DNA of 64,000 nucleotides from Bacillus sp. V3-13 (lineage in GTDB: Bacteria; Bacillota; Bacilli; Bacillales; Cytobacillaceae). This document shows, piece after piece, positions 52,858 to 61,198 of this stretch. How positions within the stretch are numbered: position 1 is the stretch's first letter; each line of letters opens with the position of its first letter. The DNA lies in assembly GCF_002860165.1 (NCBI RefSeq), contig NZ_PGUZ01000010.1, positions 55,515 through 119,514 on the forward strand, written 5' to 3'. The translations under genes were made by a program, and so were the position numbers. A model generated the notes under the pieces. That model was not told the DNA's origin. It did not search any database and saw only the letters and a program-made list of their open reading frames with translations.

Positions 52858-52936
52858 TATTCATCGACTGTTTAGCATCACCGAATTGACAAGGAAAGAA
52901 TGGTCTTACGTGCCAGCGCGCCATGTATAAGAAAGA

Positions 52937-52970
52937 GGGGATCTCCCTTGAGGAGAATCCCTTCATAATT
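52937..52970 (+). terminator. Terminator of the importer operon
   Basis: GGGGATCTCC (52937-52946) pairs with GGAGAATCCC (52952-52961) with one bulge; TTCATAATTTT follows. Confidence 0.6.
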
Positions 52971-53235
52971 TTACTTGTTACTTACCCTCCAAAAAACAGA
53001 TCAATTACATTTGAAGCAGTGCTTGAATTCTTGTTATAGAATTTGGAATATCCACAGTTCTTGCAAAAAACTACAGATAGATCTAACACCAAAGCCTTCC
53101 CGTTTGTGTTAAAAATTTGTGTTATAGGAAAATCAAATTATTTATTTTGAATCTGTTGACTAAAAAAATAATCTCTTATAAAATTTATTCTTAATAAACG
53201 GATAATTTAGACAATTCTTAATAACTCAGACTACC

Positions 53236-53260
53236 ATGTTTTATTTTTTAAATAAAACAT
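53236..53260. repeat. 11-bp inverted repeat next to a TetR operator
   Basis: ATGTTTTATTT (53236-53246) / AAATAAAACAT (53250-53260) with a TTT loop, touching the operator-like sequence at 53260. Confidence 0.5.
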
Positions 53261-53275
53261 ACCGACCGTTTAGTA
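53260..53275. promoter_or_regulatory. Putative TetR operator a
   Basis: TACCGACCGTTTAGTA shares TACCNACYNGTNNGTA-type spacing with operators b and c at 54224 and 54255 (one mismatch at the central G). 78 bp upstream of the tandem CMD gene. Confidence 0.55.
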
Positions 53276-53352
53276 GTTAAGCATTTTACAGCCGATGTTT
53301 AAAACAGTATGGTAAGGCGACTATACGAATTAAATTTTAGGAGGTTAGGAAT

Positions 53353-54126
53353 GTGACTGTTCAATTATCGGAAAAACAAAAAGAACTCAAAGAGAAGTTT
53401 ATTCAAGAGAGAGGGTACTGGGCTGAGTTTTGGGACAATGTGCTAAAATTAAATCCGCAATATTTTGAGGCTTATATTAATTTTTCCGCGGTCCCATGGA
53501 AAAAAGGCACTCTAGAGCCAAAAGTAAAGGAATTAATATATATTGCAATTGATGCGGCAACAACGCACTTGTACAATCCGGGGACACAGGTTCATATGCA
53601 AAATGCAATAAGATACGGCGCTACACAAGAAGAAATCATGGAAGTTTTTGAGTTAACGAGTGTCCTTGGTATTCACACCTGTACGGTGGGTGTACCTATA
53701 CTTGTTGAAGAATTAAGAAATATCGGTGTTGAAATCGATTCAGATTTAACACAAAAACAAGCTGAATTAAAAGAACAATTTATTAGAGAAAGAGGATACT
53801 GGTCTGAGATATGGGACAATTTACTTTCATTAGATCCTGATTTTTTTGAAGCCTATCTTAATCTATCTGCGGTTCCGTGGAAAAATGGACCCCTTGAACC
53901 AAAAATTAAAGAATTAATTTATATAGCGATAGATGCAGCAACAACGCATTTGTATGAACCTGGTATACGAATCCATATAAGAAATGCATTAAAATACGGT
54001 GCAACTAAGGAAGAAATCATGGAAGTTTTCCAATTAATTAGTGTTCTAGGAATTCATACATTTACGGAAAGTGTGCCATTATTAGTCAATGAATTAAAGA
54101 ATAAAACAGGACCTATTAAATCATAA
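53353..54126 (+). CDS. Tandem carboxymuconolactone decarboxylase (CMD/AhpD-like) protein
   Basis: 257 aa made of two near-equal domains, residues 4-125 and 129-250. They repeat ELKEKFIQERGYWAEFWDN / ELKEQFIRERGYWSEIWDN, KELIYIAIDAATTHLY in both, and YGATxEEIMEVFxLxSVLGIHT in both. The fold is CMD, but the CxxC/His relay of AhpD is absent (one Cys in the first repeat only), so it is not a peroxidase of that kind. GTG 53353 with GGAGGTTAGGAAT. It is preceded by operator a and so probably belongs to the TetR regulon. Function unknown; lactone or ring-derived substrate handling is possible. Confidence 0.8.
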   Translation: MTVQLSEKQKELKEKFIQERGYWAEFWDNVLKLNPQYFEAYINFSAVPWKKGTLEPKVKELIYIAIDAATTHLYNPGTQVHMQNAIRYGATQEEIMEVFELTSVLGIHTCTVGVPILVEELRNIGVEIDSDLTQKQAELKEQFIRERGYWSEIWDNLLSLDPDFFEAYLNLSAVPWKNGPLEPKIKELIYIAIDAATTHLYEPGIRIHIRNALKYGATKEEIMEVFQLISVLGIHTFTESVPLLVNELKNKTGPIKS

Positions 54127-54214
54127 ATATTCTTAAAAAGGCGAATGGTAAAATCATTTTGCCTTTTGTTTGTACTGTATAAAAATTAAATATTTTGAAA
54201 ATACCAAAAAATAA

Positions 54215-54243
54215 TTGACTACATACCAACCAGTAGGTATAAT
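54215..54243 (+). promoter_or_regulatory. Promoter of the TetR/dehydrogenase operon, overlapped by an operator
   Basis: -35 TTGACT (54215-54220), 17 bp, -10 TATAAT (54238-54243). The spacer is occupied by operator b, the classical arrangement for repression. Confidence 0.8.
54224..54239. promoter_or_regulatory. Putative TetR operator b
   Basis: TACCAACCAGTAGGTA, an imperfect palindrome filling the -35/-10 spacer. Confidence 0.7.
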
Positions 54244-54254
54244 TTAAAAAAACA

Positions 54255-54270
54255 TACCGACTGGTTAGTA
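54255..54270. promoter_or_regulatory. Putative TetR operator c
   Basis: TACCGACTGGTTAGTA, 31 bp (about three helical turns) after operator b and just downstream of the -10 box. Confidence 0.7.
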
Positions 54271-54291
54271 AATTTGATGGGTGGGATGTAT

Positions 54292-54723
54292 GTGCAGACC
54301 AAAATTGTAACGAGATATAGTGAGTCGGATGCTTTAGGCCATATCAGTAATGTGAGTTATCTCATTTATTTTGAACAGGCGCGTGTGGATTTTATTTTAG
54401 GTACAAGAATAATTGGCGATATAAAAGATTGGCCTTTTGTTTTGGCTTCAACACATTGTGATTATAAAAAACAGCTTCACGTAAATCAAAATATTGTGGT
54501 AAAGACTTTTGTGAAGCGGATTGGGTTACGCAGTTTCACCCTTGGACACCAAATTTTCATTGAGGACACTGGAGAGTTAGCTGCAGAGGGTGAAGGTGTA
54601 ATAGTCCACTTTGATTTTGTCTTACAAAAAAGCACTCCTCTAACAGATGAGATGATTAAGCGGTTAAAACAATCTGTAGTAATAGAGGAGGAAACACAAA
54701 CCAGGCAGGAGATAATAAGCTAA
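54292..54723 (+). CDS. Acyl-CoA thioesterase (hotdog fold)
   Basis: 143 aa from GTG 54292 (GGTGGG six nt upstream); ATGs at 54277 or 54286 are alternatives. VTRYSESDALGHISNVSYLIYFEQARVDF has the catalytic Asp region of YbgC/4HBT-type thioesterases (SDALGHISNVSYLIYFEQAR). First gene of the TetR-controlled operon, probably releasing CoA from an intermediate or recycling CoA. Confidence 0.82.
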   Translation: MQTKIVTRYSESDALGHISNVSYLIYFEQARVDFILGTRIIGDIKDWPFVLASTHCDYKKQLHVNQNIVVKTFVKRIGLRSFTLGHQIFIEDTGELAAEGEGVIVHFDFVLQKSTPLTDEMIKRLKQSVVIEEETQTRQEIIS

Positions 54724-54747
54724 GAAATTTTTAAAAAGGAGACTAAC

Positions 54748-55350
54748 ATGTCAGAACTAGAAACAGCTATCACACGAAGAAAAGGCGAAGACACGAGAGA
54801 AGAAATTTTGGAAATCTCTTTAAGGCTTTTTGTTAGTAAAGGATTTAATTCCACATCAATGCAAGACATAGCTGATGCAGCTGGGATTACAAAAGGCGGA
54901 TTGTATTATTATGTAAAAAGTAAAGATGATATTCTTTTTTCATTGCACGATCGGTTTATTAATGAGGGGTTATGCCGTCTTGAGATCGTTGACAAACAAA
55001 CGATGGGAACGAAAGAAAAACTGATTAAATTATTAAACACCCATTTAGAAATCATTTACCAGTATAAAGATGATATTACTTTATTTTTTAAGGAATTTGA
55101 TCAGCTATCTCCGGATAAATTCAAAATTGTACAAAAAAAACGAGACGAATACTATGATATTTTTTTCAGGACCGTTGAAAAAGGGAAAAATGAGGGAGCT
55201 TTTAATGTAGGAGATAGTAAAATTGTTGTCCTTTATATGTTAGGAGCCAGTAATTTTATGTATCAATGGTATAACCCATATGGCAGGATGACGATTGATC
55301 AGCTTTCAAATATTTATATCGATTTTGTTCTTAACGGGCTTTGTAAATAG
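54748..55350 (+). CDS. TetR family transcriptional repressor
   Basis: 200 aa. N-terminal helix-turn-helix ISLRLFVSKGFNSTSMQDIA then AAGITKGGLYYYVKSKDDILF. The C-terminal ligand domain is helical (QYKDDITLFFKEFDQLSPDKF), resembling the FadR/KstR-like TetR_C group that senses acyl-CoA. It is the second gene of the operon whose promoter carries operators b and c, so autoregulation is expected. From memory, the Thermus TetR protein PfmR binds a similar TACCGACC-type palindrome. Confidence 0.87.
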   Translation: MSELETAITRRKGEDTREEILEISLRLFVSKGFNSTSMQDIADAAGITKGGLYYYVKSKDDILFSLHDRFINEGLCRLEIVDKQTMGTKEKLIKLLNTHLEIIYQYKDDITLFFKEFDQLSPDKFKIVQKKRDEYYDIFFRTVEKGKNEGAFNVGDSKIVVLYMLGASNFMYQWYNPYGRMTIDQLSNIYIDFVLNGLCK

Positions 55351-55398
55351 TTTGGCCTAATTATATGAAATAAATTGCAAGTCAGGGAGAGGTTGATA

Positions 55399-56358
55399 TT
55401 GAAACTTGACAAACAAGTAATGCTGTCTTTCTATCAAACAATGTTGAAAATTCGTATGTTTGAAGAACGAGTTTCAAAATTGTTTGCTGACGGATATATT
55501 CCAGGCTTTTTACACCTGTATGTTGGTCAGGAAGCTGTTGCTACAGGGGTATGTTCAAACCTGACAAAAGATGATTACATAACAAGTACTCATCGCGGAC
55601 ATGGCCACTGTATTGCGAAGGGCGCTGACATGAATCGAATGATGGCTGAACTCTTTGGTAAGGAAACAGGATATTGCAGAGGCAAGGGAGGCTCAATGCA
55701 CGTAGTCGATGTTGAGTTAGGTATTCTCGGAGCGAATGGGATTGTGGGCGCAGGCTTACCGATAGCCGTTGGGGCTGGGCTAACTGCCAAGAATAAGGGA
55801 AAAGGGCAGGTTGTCGTCTCGTTCTTCGGTGAGGGTGCAACAGGGATTGGTTATTTTCACGAAGCGTTGAATATGGCCGCGATTCTAAAATTACCAATCA
55901 TATTTGTGTGTGAGAGCAACAAATACGCTGAATTTACACCTCGACAAAAACATTTACCTGTTGAAACAGTTGCTGAAAGAGGAGCTGCCTATGGTATAAA
56001 GAGCTGCACTGTTGATGGAAACGACGTGACAAAGGTATATGAGAGTTTAAACGATGTTGTAAAACAAGTGCGCGAGGGCTCCGGTCCATTTTTAGTTGAA
56101 TGTAATACAAACCGCTGGAGCGGCCACTATGAAGGAGATCCCCAGCGATACCGTCCTGAAGGTGAAGCTGAAGAATGGCGAAAAAATGACCCGATTACAA
56201 ATTTAAAGTCAAGATTAATTGATGAGTATGGCGTTACAGAAAATGAACTTTTCCTAATTTACGACACTGTACAAAATCAATTGGATAAAGCCGAGGATTT
56301 TTCTAAAAACAGCAGGTTACCAGTTGCAGAATCAACACTAGAAGATGTTTATGCTTAA
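55399..56358 (+). CDS. 2-oxoacid/acetoin dehydrogenase E1 alpha subunit (AcoA/PdhA-like)
   Basis: 319 aa. The ThDP-binding motif is GEGATGIGYFHEALNMAAIL, ending in P-I-I-F-V-C-E-S-N-K; the substrate-entry region is YITSTHRGHGHCIAKGAD, and the signature FGKETGYCRGKGGSMHVVD is shared by AcoA and PdhA. Start TTG 55399 (MKLDKQVML) follows GGGAGAGGTTGATA. It decarboxylates a 2-oxoacid, or cleaves an alpha-diketone/acyloin, with E1 beta and passes the acyl group to the lipoyl domain. The true substrate is unknown; the neighbours suggest it is a catabolic intermediate. Confidence 0.88.
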   Translation: MKLDKQVMLSFYQTMLKIRMFEERVSKLFADGYIPGFLHLYVGQEAVATGVCSNLTKDDYITSTHRGHGHCIAKGADMNRMMAELFGKETGYCRGKGGSMHVVDVELGILGANGIVGAGLPIAVGAGLTAKNKGKGQVVVSFFGEGATGIGYFHEALNMAAILKLPIIFVCESNKYAEFTPRQKHLPVETVAERGAAYGIKSCTVDGNDVTKVYESLNDVVKQVREGSGPFLVECNTNRWSGHYEGDPQRYRPEGEAEEWRKNDPITNLKSRLIDEYGVTENELFLIYDTVQNQLDKAEDFSKNSRLPVAESTLEDVYA

Positions 56359-56370
56359 GGAGGTGGAATG

Positions 56371-57366
56371 ATGGCGGTAATAAGGTATAACCAAGCGGTA
56401 AATTCAGCTCTTCACGAAGAGATGGAAAGAGATAATACAATATTCATAGCAGGTGAAGATGTTGCCGAATCTGGAGGTTCCTTCGGTGTAACAAGAGGAT
56501 TGGTGCAAAAATTTGGAGCATCAAGGGTGATAGATACTCCAATAAGTGAAGGTGCTATTGTAGGGTTAGCCGTTGGAGCCTCAGCTACCGGACTAAGGCC
56601 TGTCGTTGAAATTATGTTTATGGATTTTTTGGCCGTGTGCTTTGACCAAATAATCAATCAGGCTGCAAAGATGCGCTATATGTCGGGTGGCAATATGACA
56701 TTGCCGCTCGTTGTGAGAACACAAAGTGGTGCAGGATTCAATGCAGGTCCACAACATTCTCAAAGCTTGGAAGCACTTCTAATGCATATTCCGGGGATTA
56801 AAGTGGTAATGCCTTCAAATCCATACGATGCGAAAGGCTTACTTAAAACTGCAATACGTGACGACAACCCTGTGATTTTTATAGAAAATAAGATGCTCTA
56901 TGGTATGAAAGGCGAAGTCCCGGAAGATGAATATACAATCCCATTTGGGAATGCCAATATTATTAACGAGGGGAACGACGTAACGATTGTATCCATTGGC
57001 CAAATGGTAAACAAAGTCATTGAAGTTGCAAAAAAATTAAAAGAAGAAGGAATCTCCGCTGAAATCATCGACCCTAGAACAATTACACCACTTGATAAAG
57101 ATACTATTCTACAATCCGTTGCAAAAACAGGCCGACTAGTAATTGTCCATGAAGCCGTAAAGATAGGCGGTTTTGGAGCAGAAATTGCAGCAATGGTTCA
57201 AGAAGAAGCATTTGATTACTTAGACGCACCTATCCAAAGAGTAGCTGCCCCTTTTACACCTGTACCTTTTAGTAAACCACTCGAAAATTATTACATGCCT
57301 AGCGAAGACCGGATAATCGAAGCTGTTAAAAATATTTGCAAAGGCAGACAGTTTTCATTCACATAA
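56371..57366 (+). CDS. 2-oxoacid/acetoin dehydrogenase E1 beta subunit (AcoB/PdhB-like)
   Basis: 331 aa. IRYNQAVNSALHEEMERDN, FIAGEDVAESGG, GAIVGLAVGASATGLRPVVE and AEIIDPRTITPLDKDTI are diagnostic of transketolase-like E1 beta. ATG 56371 lies 7 nt after GGAGG; the ATG at 56368 is also possible. Follows E1 alpha by 12 bp. Confidence 0.9.
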   Translation: MAVIRYNQAVNSALHEEMERDNTIFIAGEDVAESGGSFGVTRGLVQKFGASRVIDTPISEGAIVGLAVGASATGLRPVVEIMFMDFLAVCFDQIINQAAKMRYMSGGNMTLPLVVRTQSGAGFNAGPQHSQSLEALLMHIPGIKVVMPSNPYDAKGLLKTAIRDDNPVIFIENKMLYGMKGEVPEDEYTIPFGNANIINEGNDVTIVSIGQMVNKVIEVAKKLKEEGISAEIIDPRTITPLDKDTILQSVAKTGRLVIVHEAVKIGGFGAEIAAMVQEEAFDYLDAPIQRVAAPFTPVPFSKPLENYYMPSEDRIIEAVKNICKGRQFSFT

Positions 57367-57383
57367 AACAGGGAGGGGAAGGT

Positions 57384-58421
57384 TTGATTCAATTGCCTAA
57401 AAAATCTTTTATCGCTTCACCAAGGGCCAGGGCAAAATCCAAGAAACTAAGTATAGATTTAAATGAAGTAACTGGAAGCGGACCATCCGGAAGAATTATA
57501 GAAGAGGACGTCATCTTTTTCTATAATAATACGGATAGTGAAGGTCTGTCTCCGACAGTAGAAAACCGTAAAATAACCCCGCTTGCAAAAAAGATCGCTA
57601 TTGTAGAAAACTTAGATTTAAATGCTATGCAGGGTAGCGTCATTAATGGAAAAATTACTAGCAAAGTCATACGAGATGCCCTGAACAGGAAAAATAGTAC
57701 ACAATATAAAGTCACTGATACGTTCCCATTGGAAGTAAATAAGAAGCCTTTAACCGGTATTAGAAGAACAATTGCTAATCGAATGAGTGCGAGTAAGAGA
57801 GATATTCCACATGTCACGTTAACCGTAAAAACGGAAGCCACACAACTGGTTAAGTATCGAAGTGAAATCAATGAACAACTAAATGGCCGGGTTAAGGTGA
57901 GTTTCACTGATTTACTCGTTAAAATAGCGGCCGAGTGTCTGCGGCAAAATCCACTGATTAATATATCTCTCATTGATAACGAAATTATTTATCACAATGA
58001 TATTAATGTAGGGATTGCAGTTGCATTAGATGAAGGACTGGTCGTTCCAGTAGTAAAAAGCCCGGATAAAATGTCTATTGAGGACATTGCCTTGGATCGC
58101 AGAGACATCGTCTCTAAAGCAAGAAATGGAAAATTGAAGCCAAGTCATCTTCAAAACGGAAGATTCACCATTAGCAATCTGGGCATGTATGAGGTAGACG
58201 CATTTACTCCTATTATCAATCCACCTGAAACCGCCATTCTTGGTGTAGGGCGGATAATAGACGATGTGATTGTAGAAAATGGAACTCTTCGATTTGGAAA
58301 AACATTGGTTCTGTCGCTTTCGTTTGATCATCGGGTTATTGACGGAGCCCCAGCAGCTTCATTTCTGGAAAAGGTGAAACGCTTAATTGAAGACCCAGTA
58401 AAGATTGAAAATACTGTTTAA
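57384..58421 (+). CDS. Dihydrolipoamide acyltransferase E2 lacking a lipoyl domain
   Basis: 345 aa, start TTG 57384 behind GGGAGGGGAAGGT. It begins directly with a peripheral-subunit-binding domain (SFIASPRARAKSKKL...VTGSGPSGRIIEEDV, about 8-43). A second one follows (KITPLAKKIAIVENL...GKITSKVIRDAL, about 62-98), and then the acyltransferase domain from about 115 with LSFDHRVIDGAPAASF. The usual N-terminal lipoyl domain (~80 residues with DKA) is missing, and only 17 bp separate it from E1 beta, so nothing has been cut off upstream. The lipoyl domain of this complex is instead on E3 (58438). The frame from 57336 that overlaps E1 beta is not real. Confidence 0.88.
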   Translation: MIQLPKKSFIASPRARAKSKKLSIDLNEVTGSGPSGRIIEEDVIFFYNNTDSEGLSPTVENRKITPLAKKIAIVENLDLNAMQGSVINGKITSKVIRDALNRKNSTQYKVTDTFPLEVNKKPLTGIRRTIANRMSASKRDIPHVTLTVKTEATQLVKYRSEINEQLNGRVKVSFTDLLVKIAAECLRQNPLINISLIDNEIIYHNDINVGIAVALDEGLVVPVVKSPDKMSIEDIALDRRDIVSKARNGKLKPSHLQNGRFTISNLGMYEVDAFTPIINPPETAILGVGRIIDDVIVENGTLRFGKTLVLSLSFDHRVIDGAPAASFLEKVKRLIEDPVKIENTV

Positions 58422-58437
58422 TTAGGGGAAGTGCAAA

Positions 58438-60144
58438 ATGAAGAAGGAAATCATTGTCCCGAAGGCAGGATTAACCATGACAGAAGCCACCATCGCAACT
58501 TGGGCAGTTTCTGAAGGGGAGCATGTAAAAAAAGATCAGGTCATAGCTGATATTATGACTGAAAAGATTACCGTTGAAGTAGTTTCACCTGATGATGGAA
58601 GAATTGAATCGATTCTTAAGAAGGAAGGGGAAACTGTACAGGTTGGGGAATCGTTAGCCACTCTCGTTACAAACGCTAATAGCGGAGGAGAAAAACCAGA
58701 GCATCCTCAACCAGCCATTCAAGGTAACGAAAAAACTAATGCAGGACAAAATGAAACCGCTTACCAATCATTTGATGTAGTAGTGATAGGCGGAGGCCCA
58801 GGTGGTTATGTAGCAGCAATTCGGGCAGCACAGCTAGGCGGCAAGGTTGCTTTAATCGAACAAAAAGAGTTAGGCGGAGTGTGTTTAAACTCTGGTTGTA
58901 TACCCACAAAGACGTTATTAAAGGGATCTGAATTAACAAAACTACATAAAAAAGCAGCAGATTTCGGAGTTTTTTTCAGTACCCCTAGTATTGATTTCCC
59001 AAAATTAATAGAAAAAAAGGATGCTATAGTGAGCCAGCTCCAAACTGGAGTTTTACAGCTTCTCCAAAAGAATAAGGTACAAATAATTAATGCTACAGGA
59101 ACGGTAGTTTCCCCCCAAAAAGTAGATGTACAAAAAAGAAATGGAGAAAGCGAGCTGCTCCACGCTAAGCACATCATTCTAGCTACTGGCTCTAAACCTG
59201 TTCTGCCTAGCATCCCTGGACTTAATGAGTCAAGACCGATGACAAGTGAAGAGGCATTATTTCACACTAAATTACCCGCAAGCATAGCAATAATTGGAGC
59301 TGGAGCAATAGGATGTGAGTTTGCAGGGATTTATGCGCCTCTTGGTGTAAAAGTAACCTTAATTGAAAGTGCAAATGAGATACTCCCAGGAATTGATGAG
59401 GATATCGCAAATTTCTTGAAAAGGTCACTGATAAAAGATGAAGTAAACATCATTACGTCTGCCAGAATAAAAGAAGTTTCAAACGATGGAAAACAAAAAA
59501 CATTGTATATAGAACATAGCAATGATTATCACAAAGTACAGGTTGAGCAAATATTAGTAGCAGCGGGCAGGATGCCGAATTTAGATGTTATCAAAAGTAT
59601 CGGTTTAAAAACCGAAAACGGCAGAGTGTGGGTGGATGAAAATCTTAAAACCAGTGTATCTTCCATCTTTGCCGTAGGCGATCTAACAGGAATTGAAAAT
59701 TTAGCACATGTCGCCTCTGCCCAGGGAATCATCGCAGCAGAAAACTGCCTCGGCCAAAATCGAAAGATGGACTATCAGTTTGTGCCTAAGTGTATTTATA
59801 CATCGCCTGAAATCGCATCTGTTGGATTAACTGAAGCAGAAGCGACACAAAAAGGCCTGAAGTACCAGGTTGGAAAATATTATTTCAACCACAATGGCCG
59901 TGCTTTAACAAATGGAGAATCCGAAGGCTTTATAAAAGTGCTAAGAGAAGAAAAATACAATCAGATTCTCGGAGTTCATATTATTGGGTATCATGCCTCT
60001 GAACTCATAGCTGAAGCAACACTTGCTCTAAACCTGGAATCAACCACAGAAGAACTTGGTTCAACAATCCATCCGCATCCAACCCTTTCAGAAGGATTAA
60101 TGGAGGCCGCGTTATCAAGTATGAATATAGCGATTCATTCGTAA
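58438..60144 (+). CDS. Dihydrolipoamide dehydrogenase E3 with N-terminal lipoyl domain
   Basis: 568 aa. Residues 1-78 are a biotinyl/lipoyl domain with the acceptor Lys43 in IADIMTEKITVEVVSP. A ~30-residue linker rich in Glu/Pro/Gln follows, then a full E3: FAD motif VVIGGGPGGYVAAIRA (116-131), redox disulfide GGVCLNSGCIPTKTLL (C149, C154), NAD motif IAIIGAGAIGCEFA, and the C-terminal His-Glu in HIIGYHASELI...STIHPHPTLSEG. Lipoyl-E3 fusions are known in Neisseria and some clostridial aco systems, but there E2 has its own lipoyl domain. Here it seems the only one. Confidence 0.92.
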   Translation: MKKEIIVPKAGLTMTEATIATWAVSEGEHVKKDQVIADIMTEKITVEVVSPDDGRIESILKKEGETVQVGESLATLVTNANSGGEKPEHPQPAIQGNEKTNAGQNETAYQSFDVVVIGGGPGGYVAAIRAAQLGGKVALIEQKELGGVCLNSGCIPTKTLLKGSELTKLHKKAADFGVFFSTPSIDFPKLIEKKDAIVSQLQTGVLQLLQKNKVQIINATGTVVSPQKVDVQKRNGESELLHAKHIILATGSKPVLPSIPGLNESRPMTSEEALFHTKLPASIAIIGAGAIGCEFAGIYAPLGVKVTLIESANEILPGIDEDIANFLKRSLIKDEVNIITSARIKEVSNDGKQKTLYIEHSNDYHKVQVEQILVAAGRMPNLDVIKSIGLKTENGRVWVDENLKTSVSSIFAVGDLTGIENLAHVASAQGIIAAENCLGQNRKMDYQFVPKCIYTSPEIASVGLTEAEATQKGLKYQVGKYYFNHNGRALTNGESEGFIKVLREEKYNQILGVHIIGYHASELIAEATLALNLESTTEELGSTIHPHPTLSEGLMEAALSSMNIAIHS

Positions 60145-60163
60145 AGGAAGGAATGGTATAAAA

Positions 60164-60961
60164 ATGGAAACCATAACAAAAAAGCTAAGATTTATAAGTC
60201 TTGATGTTGCAGATAAAATTGCGATTTTAACAATCAATCGTCCAGAAGCGTTAAACGCCATTGATGAATTAGTTTTAGATGAATTAGAAACAACATTTAA
60301 CCAAATTGAACACAATGAGAATATTCATGTTGTAGTTATCACTGGTGCAGGGGATAAAGCATTTGTTGCCGGTGGTGACATTGCGGCGATGAAGCAAATG
60401 ACAATGCTTGAAGGAGAGCGGTTTGTCTACAGAGGGCAAAGGGTGCTCAGCCAGATTGAAAACAGTAATAAAGTGGTCATAGCTGCACTTAACGGCTACA
60501 CACTTGGAGGCGGCATGGAGTTATGTATGGCTTGTGATATCAGAATCGCTTCAGAAAAAGCTCAGCTAGGCCTCCCGGAAGTTTGTATTGGGCTCTATCC
60601 AGGTTGGGGAGGAACCCAGCGTTTAGTCAGATTGGTTGGCAAAGGAATCGCGAAAGAGCTGGTGTTCACAGGAAACCGTATCACAGCAGACCGTGCAAAA
60701 GAGCTGGGCATCGTTAATCGTGTAGTGAAACATGAAGAGCTATTAATTGAATGTAATAAGCTGGCTGAAAACATTTTAAACAATAGCCCGGTTGCTGTGA
60801 TGCAAGCAAAGAAAGCAATCAATAAAGGAAGCGAAATATCTTTAGACAATGCATTGGCGCTTGAAGCGGAAGCATGGCTTGTTAACTTTACAACAGAGGA
60901 TCGTGTAGAAGGTTTAAGTTCATTCCTAGAAAAACGAAAACCTGCTTATAAAGGCAAATAA
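60164..60961 (+). CDS. Enoyl-CoA hydratase
   Basis: 265 aa. Classical crotonase: ILTINRPEALNAID, AFVAGGDIAAMKQM, NGYTLGGGMELCMACD (first Glu), LPEVCIGLYPGWGGTQRLV (second Glu), LEKRKPAYKGK. Short-chain 3-hydroxyacyl-CoA dehydratase type. Ribosome site AAAGGAAGGAATGGTATAAAA. Last gene of the TetR/E1-E2-E3 operon by spacing; about 240 bp then separate it from the ligase gene. Confidence 0.9.
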   Translation: METITKKLRFISLDVADKIAILTINRPEALNAIDELVLDELETTFNQIEHNENIHVVVITGAGDKAFVAGGDIAAMKQMTMLEGERFVYRGQRVLSQIENSNKVVIAALNGYTLGGGMELCMACDIRIASEKAQLGLPEVCIGLYPGWGGTQRLVRLVGKGIAKELVFTGNRITADRAKELGIVNRVVKHEELLIECNKLAENILNNSPVAVMQAKKAINKGSEISLDNALALEAEAWLVNFTTEDRVEGLSSFLEKRKPAYKGK

Positions 60962-61062
60962 AAAAAAGTTGGTAGTTTATTTCCCCTTAGAACTGATTTT
61001 ATTATCTATCCTGTACAAACATTTGCTTGAAAAGATAGATCTGCGTATCAAATTCATCTCTG

Positions 61063-61078
61063 TAAATGCCAGTAGGTA
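61063..61078. promoter_or_regulatory. Weak candidate TetR operator upstream of the ligase gene
   Basis: TAAATGCCAGTAGGTA has the right half (CCAGTAGGTA) identical to operator b, with four mismatches in the left half. 120 bp before the ligase start. Confidence 0.35.
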
Positions 61079-61198
61079 AAAGACCTGCTTGTTAATATTA
61101 TTCTACAACCACATCGAAGATAAAACATTCCATTTTAACTCGCTTTTATACACATTTTTTAATCAGGGAAACAAAACAACAATCAAAGGGGGATTCCA

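Larger units (their letters stand above)
52858..53352. other. 495-bp intergenic region between the importer and the TetR-controlled cluster
   Basis: Holds an importer terminator (52937-52970), then AT-rich DNA, an 11-bp inverted repeat (53236-53260) and a putative TetR operator (53260-53275). No gene found. Confidence 0.5.

Noticed and set aside
57336..57383. Longer E2 start overlapping E1 beta
   Set aside because: No ribosome site, and the residues are unlike any lipoyl domain; TTG 57384 sits behind GGGAGGGGAAGG.
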